A DNA stretch of 64,000 nucleotides, taken from Gigaspora margarita. Taxonomy: Eukaryota; Glomeromycota; Glomeromycetes; Diversisporales; Gigasporaceae. The stretch covers positions 278,657 through 342,656 of the forward strand of contig WTPW01000422.1 in assembly GCA_009809945.1 (NCBI GenBank), in the 5' to 3' direction. Below the pieces are notes generated by a model. That model was not told the DNA's origin. It ran no database searches and saw only the letters and a list, made by a program, of their open reading frames with translations. Positions 42,943 to 53,395 of this stretch are shown here, piece after piece. The position numbers and the translations under genes are program-made. Within the stretch, counting starts at the first letter, position 1. Every line of letters starts with the position of its first letter.

Positions 42943-43941
42943 ATATCTTTAGAACTCTTCCTGACGATTACTTGTACAAAATTTCTGAACAAAAGGAAAA
43001 CAAAAAATTTTTAGTAAAAGACGAAGTAACTATAATACTGGTTTTTATAAAGGTTAACAGGCAAAACTCCTGGGACTCCTTTATATATTTAGCAAGCAAG
43101 CCAGAAGCAACAGTTGTGCAAGATAACTGGCAGGTAGTGCCCTTGGTACAAAAAATTCTGGTGGAAGGCAATATTTCTTTTGTTGACGAAGGTATCTTAT
43201 AGTTGACCAGACAGTGAACTTAAAAATGAGTTTTCCAATACACTCTTTAAGGATTTTTAGTAACAAGCACATCAACACTGCATACACAATACTATATTCC
43301 CGCTTGAAGTTTTTTTTCTAGATTTTTGAACAAAAAGTGGGAAATTAAGTATACCCCCTTCAAAAGATCAGTGCTAATGTTCCTATCCTAATCGGGAAGA
43401 AGGCACATAAGGTGATAAACAGGAATGACATATAAGGTGTTGTGGGACAGAGGAGTAGGTCGATTAGAGAAATAAAATTCTAGAATTTTCATATAGGTTC
43501 ATTTTTTGTACATATAATACTTTGGCGATTTATATTGTGCAGTATTATATAATTTTTATTACCTTTACCTTTGTCTTTTCCCTTTTTTCTTTTTTTTCTT
43601 TTTGTTTTTTTTTGGGTTTTTGTTTAGGTTTTGTAGTTTCTCTCCAATTTTTACCTCTTTATATTCCTGTTCATTTCTTTTTGTTTCTCGAATTTGTTTT
43701 CGAAAGGTTGGGCCCATTAAGGTTGAATCCCTTTTTGGTGATAGTTTTTAGGCAGACTACTCCAACTTTAACTTATCTGTGAGTTAGTGAGGTGGATTAT
43801 ATTTAGGTGCTCATAGAAGTAACTGGATAAAGTCGGGCTTTGTTTTTTAAGTAGTAGATTAATAATGTATGGCTTTTAGCATGCATATAACTATACAAAT
43901 AAAGTCATAGCGAGATCTGCCAAAGAAAGGAAAAAAAAATT
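42943..43941 (+). mobile_element. 1.0-kb poly(A) retroposon with 15-16 bp target duplication
   Basis: Flanked by TTTCAGGTTTTTCAAA (42927-42942) and TTTCAGGTTTTCAAA (43942-43956). It ends in a nine-A tract, with AATAAA at 43898-43903 about 27 bases before it. Its interior is less AT-rich, with T-rich runs at 43565-43640. A 70-codon frame without ATG (42972-43202, contains DNWQVVPLVQKILVEG) may be coding sequence of the source transcript. The inverse arm at 37690-37930 shows the empty site. Either a 5'-truncated LINE tail or a retrocopied mRNA. Confidence 0.7.
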
Positions 43942-43975
43942 TTTCAGGTTTTCAAACCTGAAATGCTTTCATCCT

Positions 43976-44480
43976 TATATATAGTCCTAGGACATGTTCC
44001 TAATGAGTGCTATCAAATGAGTTGACTCATCTAATTTTATATATAAATTTATACAAAAAAATTATTTAAATTAAATTTAGTTAAAAATATATATATAAAC
44101 CTTTCTTTAAATTTTAAATATTTATTCTTTAATATTTAATAATATTTGATTTAAAGTTTTAGTTTTTAACTCCAAGTAATTCAAAGAGAATTTTCTTTTA
44201 AAGTTGATTAATTCTTTACTATATTCTTTAAGTCAAATAGCTAACACACCCCAAGTACTAATATAATTGGCTAAAGTAATTTTCTAAAAATATAAAAAAT
44301 ACTATTTAGTAAAGGCTTCTTGTGTTCTAATTGAAAGTTAAAGAAAAGGTTCTTCTGATTCTAATAGTAGTTAAATTATCAAAATCAGCCTAGTGAATCC
44401 CAAGATACTTGTGATCAAAGAAGAGAATATAAGAATCAGCAAATTTACTATTACACAAACTATTTATTTTTCTTTATATA
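43976..44480 (+). repeat. Left inverted arm of the satellite C insertion
   Basis: Contains AAATGAGTTGACTCATCTAA, ACCTTTCTTTAAATTTTAAA, TAACTCCAAGTAATTCAAAG, TAGTTAAATTATCAAAATC and GAATCCCAAGATACTTG. All appear in reverse order and complement at 45170-46630. After 44450 a further 200 bp (GAACAAGTTTACTTAAGAAC) is instead repeated directly at 44970-45165. Confidence 0.75.
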
Positions 44481-44659
44481 TATTTTGAAAAGTTTTTTTA
44501 GCATAGTGAAAAATTTTACTAAGAAAATAATAAATCTTATTTTAAAAAACTAGATTTTTTTGAGCTAAAGAACAAGTTTACTTAAGAACCCAAAATCAAT
44601 TGTGATAATAAAATTTTATACAAATCACAATTATTCGTTTGATAGCTTTTTTCTAATTA

Positions 44660-44966
44660 ATACCATATATTGCCAAAAATAAGCCACCTCTGAAAATAAG
44701 CTACTCTCTAATTTTTTTCAAAAATATTAAAAAACCGTTATCAGTTGTTATATATAAAAGTATAAATTTTACTAAATAAACCTCAACCTCAAAAGTGCTA
44801 TTAAGTAAACTTGTTCATGACATCAAAATACAAACACAGTAAAAATTTAGTATTATTTGGATAACTTTTTATTAGTATATTTTTTAATTTTTTCAAAAAA
44901 CTCAATGTTTCAAAAATAAGCTACCTCATGTTTTTTCGTATAGCTTATTTTTGAATACATATGATA
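44660..44966. mobile_element. ACCGTAT-type MITE at the centre of the nest
   Basis: ATACCATATATTGCCAAAAA then TAAGCCACCTCT at the left, and AAAATAAGCTACCTCATG then TAGCTTATTTTTGAATACAT at the right ending ATATGATAT. It shares its ends with 14150-14693. It separates two direct copies of a 200-bp sequence (44450-44655, 44970-45165). Confidence 0.6.
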
Positions 44967-45475
44967 TTTGTTTCTCTTTACATATAGTTTAAAAAGTTTT
45001 TTATCATTGTAAAAATTTTACTAAAAAAATAATAAAATATGTTTTAAGAAACTAGCATTTTTTTGAGCCAAAAAACAACTTTACATAAGAGCCCAAAGTC
45101 GATTCAAATAATAAAATTTTGTACAAATTACAATTTTTCATTTAATAGCATTTTCATATAATGCTTTGTTTAATAGTAAATTTGCTGATCCTTATATTCT
45201 CTTCTTTGATTCCAAGTATCTTGGGATCTACTAGGCCAATTTTGATAATTTAACTACCATTAAAATCAGAAAAGTGAGCTCTACAACTTTTAACTAGAAG
45301 CCAAAGAAGTTTTACCTATTAATTTTTAGGGTTAGAATTAGGGTTAAAGTTAATAGTTATATTATTGCTTTAACTTTATAAGAGTTGTAAAGATAAAAAA
45401 TATATTAACTTTAAAGAAAGATTCTCTTTGAATTACTTGAAGTTAAGAACTAAAACTTTAAATTAAAGATTATTA

Positions 45476-46410
45476 GGGTGTGGCGAACTAGCTCAATTGG
45501 TAGTTTGTCACCCCCCAAGTAGCAGGTCTAGAGTTCAAATCCCACCGATAACAACTTTGGAAAATAGGCTTGCATATGGCTAATGGCTATCCGTGGTTGG
45601 ATTTAGAAAATCTGTAATCTGGTTACACCATCTATAAATGGGAGCTTCAGCGTAATAAATCCAGAAACCAAATTCCTAAACCGAAAGCCCGTTTGGAAAG
45701 TCCTGAGTTGGGAGGTAGCAATGATCTATGACGGTATCACAAGAAGGCCAAATCTGGAACTAGAATCAGAGATCAGAGAACTGAACGACAAGATCCTTAG
45801 AAGAGGGGATATACAGCCGAACCGCTGGTTATTTGTACCAGAGGAAAAGGACATGCGTTCTGGAAACGTGTACCAAGGAAAGGGAGACCATAAAGGCACC
45901 TAAAGCCTGGGCAGACCAATCCTTCTGGGTTGCTGGCTGGGAGTAAGGGAGGGACCAGTAAAGAATCTAGAGAAGGATGGAAGTCAGAATGTGGGTATCA
46001 GGGTTGTTGTGAACCCTACAAGGGCAAGGAATAAGAAGGAATGACTAATTAGGAAGGCTGTGGCTTGAGATACGGATTATGTTATGGCAGCTTCTAAAGA
46101 AGGCTTGAGATATGAACATGATGGCGGTAGCACAGCATGTACGATTTAGGAATGATTTCTGAACATGCAGGTTAAGCATGAGTGAGACATGGATTAATCT
46201 GTTAGTAGGTAGCTATGGCTGCTCTAGATTAGTAATTGTGGTGAAATACATAAATACTAATTAAGAATTAGAGAAAGTATAGCCGGTAATGGACAAATTG
46301 GGTGACTAATAGGTAGCACAAATTATATATGTAACTTAAAAATGACCCTAAAAAGGTGTTAATCATGACAAAAATTGTTAATAAAAAAGTTACATGGAAA
46401 AGTCCATACA

Positions 46411-46451
<41 letters not shown>
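45476..46451 (+). mobile_element. tRNA-headed SINE, 976 bp, perfect 15-bp target duplication
   Basis: Flanked by AATTAAAGATTATTA at 45461-45475 and 46452-46466. The head resembles a tRNA: A box TAGCTCAATTGG (45489-45500) and B box GAGTTCAAATC (45531-45541), spaced as in tRNA genes, so Pol III transcription is expected. The tail is about 36 A (46416-46451). The body (45550-46415) is clearly GC-richer than its surroundings. A 60-codon ATG frame at 45721-45903 has no known motif and is probably chance. At 976 bp it is far longer than ordinary SINEs, which suggests a composite or a body derived from another transcript. The exact duplication means a fairly recent insertion. Confidence 0.85.
45489..45541 (+). 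promoter_or_regulatory. Internal Pol III promoter (A and B boxes) of the SINE
   Basis: TAGCTCAATTGG at 45489-45500 and GAGTTCAAATC at 45531-45541 match eukaryotic A and B box patterns (TRGYNNARNNG and GGTTCGANTCC) with one or two differences. The D-arm sequence is almost the same as in the tRNA-Lys at 55999 (AGCTCAATTGGTAG). Confidence 0.75.
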
Positions 46452-46455
<4 letters not shown>

Positions 46456-46640
46456 AAAGATTATTAAATGCTAAAAAATATATATTTAAAATTTAAAGAA
46501 AGGTATATATATATATTTTAAATAAATTTAATTTAAATGACTTTTTTGCATAAATTTATATATATAATTAGGTGAGTCAACTCATTTGATTTATAAGTAA
46601 TAGCATTTGAAACCCTTGTAAAAGGACATGTTCTGTGACT

Positions 46641-47075
46641 AATATAATGCAAAATAAAATCAAATTTGTATAATCTTAGACATGAATATTATTCTATTAA
46701 TTTATAGTAAATTAAAAAAATAAAAATAAAAAAGTTTGACTGACTGAGCAAAATTTTCAGATTCCATATAATACAAAACAAATATCAACTTTGTGTAGCC
46801 TAATTTTGAATATGAACATTATTTTATTAATTTATAAAAAATTAAAAAAAAATAAAAAATAACAAAAAAATCTGACCAAGCAACTGAAGTTTTCAGATTC
46901 TATGTAATCAAAATAAAAAATTACTTTTTCATGGTCTAATCTTAGATATAAACAGTTAACATTTTTCTATTAATTTATAGTAAATTAAAAAAAAGACTAT
47001 CTGATCCAAGTTTTCAGATTCCTTGTAATGCAAAATGAAAAATCAACTTTGTGTGACCTAATTATGCATATATTC
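46641..47075 (+). repeat. Satellite C array, right part
   Basis: Three further monomers (for example ATTATTCTATTAATTTATAG, TTTTCAGATTCCATATAAT, CCTTGTAATGCAAAATG). Continuous with 41140-42715 once the nested insertion is removed. Confidence 0.8.
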
Positions 47076-48298
47076 TCTTGAAAACAATTGCCAAAATGAA
47101 CTCCATACTTACTCTGGTAATTAATAATTTATAAATTGATTACAAAACATATAATATAATCATTAAAATGAACAAATATTACAATAATTTTAGTTTTTAA
47201 ACAGGAATCATTATAGGCTAACTAAAATTTTCCCACAATTTGATTACATTTTTAGATGCAGCCAATAAGAACATTAAAGTAAACAAAAATTATATAATGC
47301 AGAAAGATAAAATTAGTAAGCTTAATTTCTGTTATTATTATTAACACATCATTACAATGAATTATGTAAAAATACTATAAATTTTTCTACATACTGGTTA
47401 TGTTTTCTGAAGATAGCCAATCGAAAATGTTTAAACAAATGAACCTAAAATTAGATTGTAGAGATTTTAAATACTAAGAATGTAATAATAAAAACTCAAC
47501 TTCTAAGTCCATGGCATTACATTAAATATATTATAATTATACGAATTTATATTAATAATTCACAGGTAATCTCAATTTCACTATTTTTCTTTTATGCGAG
47601 GTTATAACCAATATAATTAATTAATCAGAAAAATTGCATTATGATAATTACAAACATTAATTAAGGGTAGAGGGTACTAATTTAAAATTATATATAAACT
47701 TAATGATAAATTTTTTTTATATTTAATTTTATGAAAAATTATATTAAGTAAACTAATTATAACCCTTAAGAAAAGTTTGTAGAGCAGGTTTTTCTGATTC
47801 TAATGATAGTAAAATTATTAAAATTAGTTAAAAACTTAGTGAAATATAAAATTTTAAAGATTAGGTATTAAAATTTAGTAAAAAAACTAACTTATAAATT
47901 TACGTAAATTGACCAATCAGAATTAGCGATTTTGTGCAACCCAGAAAAATTTGGCCCAACCCAGAATAACTTTGTAATATATACAACTATATTTTTTTAA
48001 AATATAATAATAGTTCAAAATTTTACCATAATAGATAAATTATTTTATTTATATTTTGTGAAATTTTAATAAAAATTAGTTGTAATTTAAAAAAGTTTTA
48101 TTAGTGGCATATATCAATTTTATATGAAAATTTCAAAACATCATATAAAACTATATAAAAATGATCTATATATCCTCTACCCTTAAATTGATCAACAATT
48201 ATACAGAATGTTGTAGTGATTACAAATTCAATGATTATCCTAAATATCATAACAATATAATAACTAATAATATATTTTGATATCAAAATGTTGTAAAG
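47076..48298. repeat. Dispersed AGCCAATCAAAAATGTTTAAAC repeat field
   Basis: GCCAATCGAAAATGTTTAAA at 47416, GTAGCCAATCAAAAATGTTT at 48513, GCAGCCAATAAGAACATTAA at 47256 and CGGCCAATCAAAACCGTTTA at 60519 are variants, followed by (C)AGA(C)TAACTCTAAATTAGAT. Between them lies AT-rich sequence with TTATGTTTTCTGAAGA / TTATGTTTTCTAATATG. No gene. Confidence 0.45.
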
Positions 48299-48447
48299 GC
48301 AGTGACAGATATTACATAATATCCTAGGGGGGGTCAAAAAAAATTTTTACATAAGACTAATTATACAATTTGATTGGCTAATTGGTCTTATGTAGGGGGA
48401 GGGGGGTAGCCCTCTGATAAAATGATATTACGTAATATCTGTCACGG
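48299..48447. mobile_element. MITE with GTGACAGATATTAC ends
   Basis: GCAGTGACAGATATTACATA then ATATC at the left is mirrored by GATATTACGTAATATCTGTC then ACGG at the right. Inside, TTACATAAGACTAATTA pairs with TAATTGGTCTTATGTAG. Two G tracts (GGGGGGG, GGGGGAGGGGGG) stand out in this AT-rich DNA. Confidence 0.75.
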
Positions 48448-49020
48448 TCCTAATCATATATTATATATTTTATAACATCATTATTACACAGATTTTTATC
48501 ACCAATTCACAGGTAGCCAATCAAAAATGTTTAAACAGACTAACTCTAAATTAGATAGTATAAAAGAAGATTGATGATAGATAAACCCCAAAGATTTTCT
48601 ATGCACAGTTTATGTTTTCTAATATGACCACCAAAAACATTAAAGCATATAAACTCAAAATTAAATAATATAGATAATATTTAAAAAAACAAATAAGATA
48701 GATTGCATAAATATGCAATTATTATGCTAAGTTATAGATTATTGCTTAAATTCAGAAGATTATATCTCTAGATCTCAAGGCAAAGTTTAATATCTTACCA
48801 CTATTAGAACTAAAAAATCCAAAGAATCTATTTACTTAGTAATATAAAGGAGATTAGCTTATCAAAAGCCTTGACAACAAATATAAAAAATATCAAAAAA
48901 GTAATAAAATTAGGTTTAAAAAATATAATGAATTTAGGTAATTGCTTGTAATGTAATTATGGAACTCATAGAACTAACAAAAAATCATATAGTAATCAAA
49001 TTTAACAAAATAATAATGCA
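48448..49020. other. AT-rich spacer, continuation of the AGCCAATC field
   Basis: One AGCCAATCAAAAATG copy at 48515. The rest shows nothing definite. Confidence 0.4.
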
Positions 49021-49225
49021 GTACACAGTAGTTAAAGTTGAGTTTGTAGTTTTGATATTACTATAATTTTTATTATAGTTATATTAAGATCATGTAAGTT
49101 TCATTATTTCTACTATAAGTTATGTAAAAAATTTTGTAATACTTACCCACTATTCTGTTAACTACAAAATAGTTAAGGATGAGTTGGTTTGTATTAGAAT
49201 TGTCTTGATTTTTATATACAATAAT
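49020..49225 (-). repeat. Satellite D, minus orientation
   Basis: AGTTAAAGTTGAGTTTGTAG, ATTATTTCTACTATAAGTTA and AATACTTACCCACTATTCTG are the reverse complement of satellite D phrases. Continues at 50519. Confidence 0.6.
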
Positions 49226-50518
49226 CCTTTCTATAATCATATAGTTGGGCACACTATAATATAGTAATTATAAAAAAGTGCAACTTTATAAAAGTATCTC
49301 TATATAAGCACTAATTATAATTAATACATATAAAAAAGTAATTTGTAGAAGCATTTTAAAAAATTATATATATAATCATAGACAGATGTTATATAAAAAA
49401 GTCAAAATAATACTAAATAAATTGATTTTTATGCAATAAAGAAAGTTGTTCAGAACAACAAAATATACTTACTATAAAATTTTTATGCAAATCAAATAAC
49501 TTTTAATTAGTGCTAATTTTTATTTTACTACCTACAAATATGACTTAAATTTTTGTAATTTTTTTTGTTAAAATATAAAAAAACCATATTAATAAATAAC
49601 AACAAATTTTCATTAAGTTTTTAGATAAGATGTATTTTATTTTCATGAATAACTTTTCTTATTGCATAAAGTTGATTTGTTTAGTATTATTTTGTCTTTT
49701 ATATATAGCAAACATCAATGATTTATTTATAATTTAATTTAAAAATTTATATATGTTCATTGATTGTTGCTATATATAATATGTTTTTTATTTTATATTT
49801 TAATAAAAAAATTACAAAATTGTTTTGAAATTTTTATCTTAATTATATTTAGTTCTTCTGAACAACTTTTCTTATTGCTTAAAATCGATTTGCTTAGTAT
49901 TATTTGACTTTTATATACGGCAACAATCAACAATCATAAAAAAATTTTTAAAGTAAATTTTAACAAATTTTTATATTGATTGTTGATTTATAATATCAAA
50001 CTATTACTAAGTAAATCAATTTTTATGCAATAAGAAAAGTTGTTTAGGAGAACAAAATACACCTACATTGAAATTTTGATATAAATCAGTTGATATTTTA
50101 TTAATATGATTTATGATTTTTTATTTACACTTCTACAAAAAACATTACAAATTTTTTAGAATATTCATAAAAAAGTAAAATAAAATCAATACTAATAAAA
50201 GTTATCCAATTTTATAAACATTTCAGAGTAGATCTATTTTATTCTTTCATATGACATTGCTTATTGCATAAAATTTGATTTAATTATTAAAATTGTAGCT
50301 TTTCTATACAGCAACTATCTATTATCATATATAAATGTGTTTGTAAAGCAGTAATTTTATTATTAAAATCGGCCAACAAATTCTAAAAAAATTTGATAGT
50401 GATTATAATATAATTGTGATTGTATAGAGGTGTTTTTAGTATAAAAAATGGTATCATATTTTGGTGTGATTATATAGAGTTTGCAACTATATTAAGGTGA
50501 TTATAGGGAGGACTACTT
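49225..50518. mobile_element. 1.3-kb AT-rich foldback element in satellite D
   Basis: The ends TCCTTTCTATAATCATATAG and (reverse) TCCTCCCTATAATCACCTTA are inverted. The interior holds a unit with TTTTATGCAATAAGAAAAGT, TGTTCAGAACAACAAAATA in plus orientation (49430, 50015) and in minus orientation (49640, 49860, 50250: CTTTTCTTATTGCATAAA). It gives a large imperfect palindrome. No ORF. Confidence 0.5.
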
Positions 50519-51140
50519 TAGTTAGTTTACATTAAAGTTATTATTTCTTTGTAAAGAATTCTGTTGTAAAGCCTACTCACTATTTTGATGATTGCAGTAT
50601 GTGGTTTAATTTTCATTGAAATTATCTTATTGGAAATATTGTAATTATTACCGTGAGTTACTGTAAAAAATTCTTTATCAAACTTGCTATTTGGTGACCA
50701 TAATATTAGTTAAAGCTAAGTTACTTTGCATTGGAATTGTCTTGTTTTTCTATGTGGTTGAGCTGGATTGCATTAGAATTATCAAAATTCCTATTACAAG
50801 TTACTGTAAAACTCGCAGGTGCCTGTAAAACACTTTATTACAGAATTTACTCGCTATTCTGGTAATGAGTTAGCTTGCTTGTATCGTATTACCGTGAATT
50901 ACAATAAAAAATTCTGTTACTAACTTATTCGACGCATAATACGCATTTAAAATTGAATTTTCATTGAAATTATTGTGATTTATACCATGAATTACTGTAA
51001 AAATTCTCATACAATCTTGCTCACAATTCTGATAATAACAATATGCGATTAAGGTTGAATGAAATTATTATGGTTTTATCGTGCGTGCTGTAAACAATTC
51101 TGTTACAAACCTTACTATTCTGGTTATACACTGCATGTGA
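50519..51140 (-). repeat. Satellite D, minus orientation, five to six monomers
   Basis: TTCTGTTGTAAAGCCTACTC, GAAATTATTATGGTTTTATC, TTACTGTAAAAAATTCTTT and ATTCTGTTACAAACC are reverse complements of the monomers at 12480-13960. Slightly less AT-rich than those, so possibly less decayed. Confidence 0.7.
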
Positions 51141-51540
51141 CACATTATACATGTTATTAACTATATCTCAGTTAATCTAAAATAAAAGATACAAAGTGCG
51201 CATAACGAATAAAAGGATGCGAATTAGAATAACTGGTGTTTCTGTATTCTGAATGTAATAAAATTTTAAATCTTTTTTTTTTTTTTTTAAAAAAAAAAAC
51301 AATGATCATAAAATGATCCGTATATTACAAAACTTAAACATAAAATAAGTACTTGTTATTGGTCATGTTGGGGATGATAACTGATTATTCATTAGGAAAC
51401 TGTTATTATGACGTGTCCGAACGTCACGTCATAATGCGGTATCTACTGTTAAGAAATCAGCAATTATGAGCCACAATTTGACCAATAATACACTTATCCG
51501 ACATATCTGGAGTAAACACCGAACGATTTTTGTGTAACTC
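51141..51540. other. Spacer with an inverted ACGCGCACTTTGTAT relative
   Basis: AAGATACAAAGTGCGCATAA at 51188 is the inverse of 7078-7135 (ACGCGCACTTTGTATTTTC; TATGCGCACTTTGTATCTT), and both lie beside a T-run/A-run pair. Around 51410-51440, GTGTCCGAACGTCACGTCA has a short CpG-containing palindrome. No gene. Confidence 0.4.
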
Positions 51541-52373
51541 CTTCTAAGGCCACATAAAGTTGATTTTTCATTTTGCATTACATGGAATCTGAAATTTTGG
51601 GTCGGTCAGTCAGATTTTTTTTTAATTTACTGTAAATTAATAGAATAATGTTCACATCTAAGGTTATGCAAGTTAATTTTTCATTTCAAGGAATCAAAAA
51701 ATTGTGTCGGCAGTCATATTTTATCCGTCAGTCCTATTGGATAATTACGGGAAATTAAAGTTTCCTTCGGGCGACACCGGATGAGTATAGCGGAAAAAAA
51801 TAATGTCAAAAATCGAACAATTGGCACAATTGGGAACTAATCCCCGTAAAAAAAGTGGCACGGGTGATGGTGCGGGTTGATGTCGGGAATGCTCGAAATG
51901 GCACGGATCATGTGGTACGTACAGGAACGTNCCCATAATATCCGTACTGTATATAGCCAATTAAATAAGGCCACGCAAAATTGATTTTTTTGCTTTGCAT
52001 TACTGTTACATGGAATCTGAAAACATGGGTCGGTGGTGGATTTTTTATCTTTTTAATTTACTGTAAATTAATGGAATATTATTCACGTTTAAGGTTATGC
52101 AAAGGTTATAAATAATTGGATTGGCAGTCATATTTTATCCGTCACCCTATCGGATAATTACGGAAAATTAAGGTCTCCATCGGGTGACACCGGGATGAGA
52201 GTAGTGGGAAAAAATAATGTCAAAAATCGAACAATTGGCATAATTGAAAATGGGTCCCCGTAAAAAAAGTGGCACGGGTGATGGTGCGGGTTGATGTCGG
52301 GAATGCTCGAAATGGCACGGATCATGTGGTACGTACAGGAACGTATCACGGAATGGCACAATTTTGGGATCAA
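51541..52373 (+). repeat. ~410-bp segmental tandem duplication
   Basis: Copy 1 (51541-51931) and copy 2 (about 51956-52373) each consist of a satellite C relic (TTTGCATTAC, TTAATTTACTGTAAATTAA), then CAGTCATATTTTATCCGTCA, GGATAATTACGG, ATAATGTCAAAAATCGAACA, CCCCGTAAAAAAAGTGGCAC, GGGTTGATGTCGGGAATGCT and GGATCATGTGGTACGTACAG. The second half is an end fragment of the CCTGTAA..GGCACGG element. Minus-strand frames here are alike because of the duplication and are not genes. A single N lies at 51931, at the end of copy 1. Confidence 0.85.
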
Positions 52374-53395
52374 AAAAAAAAAAAAAAAAAATTGAAAAAT
52401 TGGGTCGGCGGGTAATGCAAAACGAAAATCAATTTGTACCTTAAATTGGTTTAGTCAGAATAAAATAAACGAGATCCGGAGGTCGGAGATCATGTGACTT
52501 TACCTCGATTTGTAGTTGCTATTTAGTACGCATGTTTTACATTTATTACCGGTAAATACCGTACATGCTGTACATTACTTACCATTCTATCGACCGTACT
52601 GAATATATGTATTCTTTTAAATTTACTATTAAGAAGCAAAATCACAAGTTTTTGTGCATATCTTGATCACCATTGCAGCAATATTTGATTTTTTATAAAG
52701 TTAAAAATCATGTTAAAAGTGGGGCGTAAATTAATTTACAGAAATAAATGTGAGATACTAAATTAGGCACGTAAGTCTATTAAATAATCTATAAAAAGTA
52801 AATCAATGAGGTGATACCAATTTAATGTTTAGTGTCAAAAAATTTGAATACCCAATTAAATTTCGTACACTGAATTATTGTACAAGTGAAATTTCAAAAC
52901 AAAGAAGTAATTAATACCGGAAAATTTTTAAATTTCATTTTTAAAGTATAGAAATTTCCTGATTGAGGAAATAAATTTCACTTCGAAAGTCCGAAAAAAA
53001 TATTTATGAGTTTAAAGTTAAATTTTGAACTTAGAATTATATAATGTGAATTGGATTCTTATTGTACAAAATTAGATTATTATACAAAATTACAACTATA
53101 AATGACCTTAGAATATTTGGAACGCATATGGCTGTAATGCATACATAATTCTTGAAACAGTGACAATATGACAATCTTAATTATATTTAAAATATAAAAA
53201 TATGAAGATTACAAAATTTATAAACTTACATTTATTTCGTCTAAATTAGCTATCATTAATAGCAGTGAAAATAATACATCAATATTCTCATAAATTTAAG
53301 ATTGGTAAATGTAATATTTTATACGTTTAAACGATTATCTATCTTGACATACAGTATTTAATTAAATATTTTTTTCTCATTATTAAAGACTAATA
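52374..53395. other. Unique upstream region of the membrane protein gene
   Basis: A run of about 20 A at 52372-52391, then AT-rich sequence without recognised repeats. Possible promoter elements just before the gene cannot be told from the AT background; TATTTAATTAAATATT at 53355-53370 is a candidate. Confidence 0.4.

Larger units (their letters stand above)
45170..46630 (-). repeat. Right inverted arm, carrying the SINE
   Basis: The reverse complement of 43976-44480 with moderate divergence, cut by the SINE at 45476-46451. It includes TTAGGGTTAGAATTAGGGTT at 45328, absent from the left arm, where a shorter GAAAGTTAAAGAAAAGG stands. Confidence 0.75.
42716..46640. mobile_element. 3.9-kb nested insertion splitting satellite C
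   Basis: Removing this stretch rejoins TTTCATAT with AATGCAAAATAAAATC, the satellite C phrase. The outer ends AGTCATAGATAGTAATGCC and (reverse) AGTCACAGAACATGTCC are similar. Inside are long inverted arms (see 43976-44480 and 45170-46630), an ACCGTAT-type MITE at the centre, a poly(A) retroposon in the left part and a SINE in the right arm. It was probably a foldback DNA element of about 1.9 kb before the retroposons and MITE arrived. Confidence 0.7.

Noticed and set aside
42972-43202. 76-codon protein gene
   Set aside because: Opens from TTG, lies in a 5'-truncated retroposon; kept only as a possible remnant of its source.
43522-43782. Phe-rich 86-codon frame
   Set aside because: T-rich tract in the retroposon 3' part; composition effect.
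45476-45548. Functional tRNA gene
   Set aside because: A and B boxes are present, but the acceptor and anticodon stems do not pair properly and the sequence continues into a poly(A)-tailed element with target duplication.
51745-52373. Two similar minus-strand proteins with a VPHDPCHFEHSRHQ-like stretch
   Set aside because: Similarity comes from the segmental duplication of a TIR-element end; the same bases in other element copies are not open.
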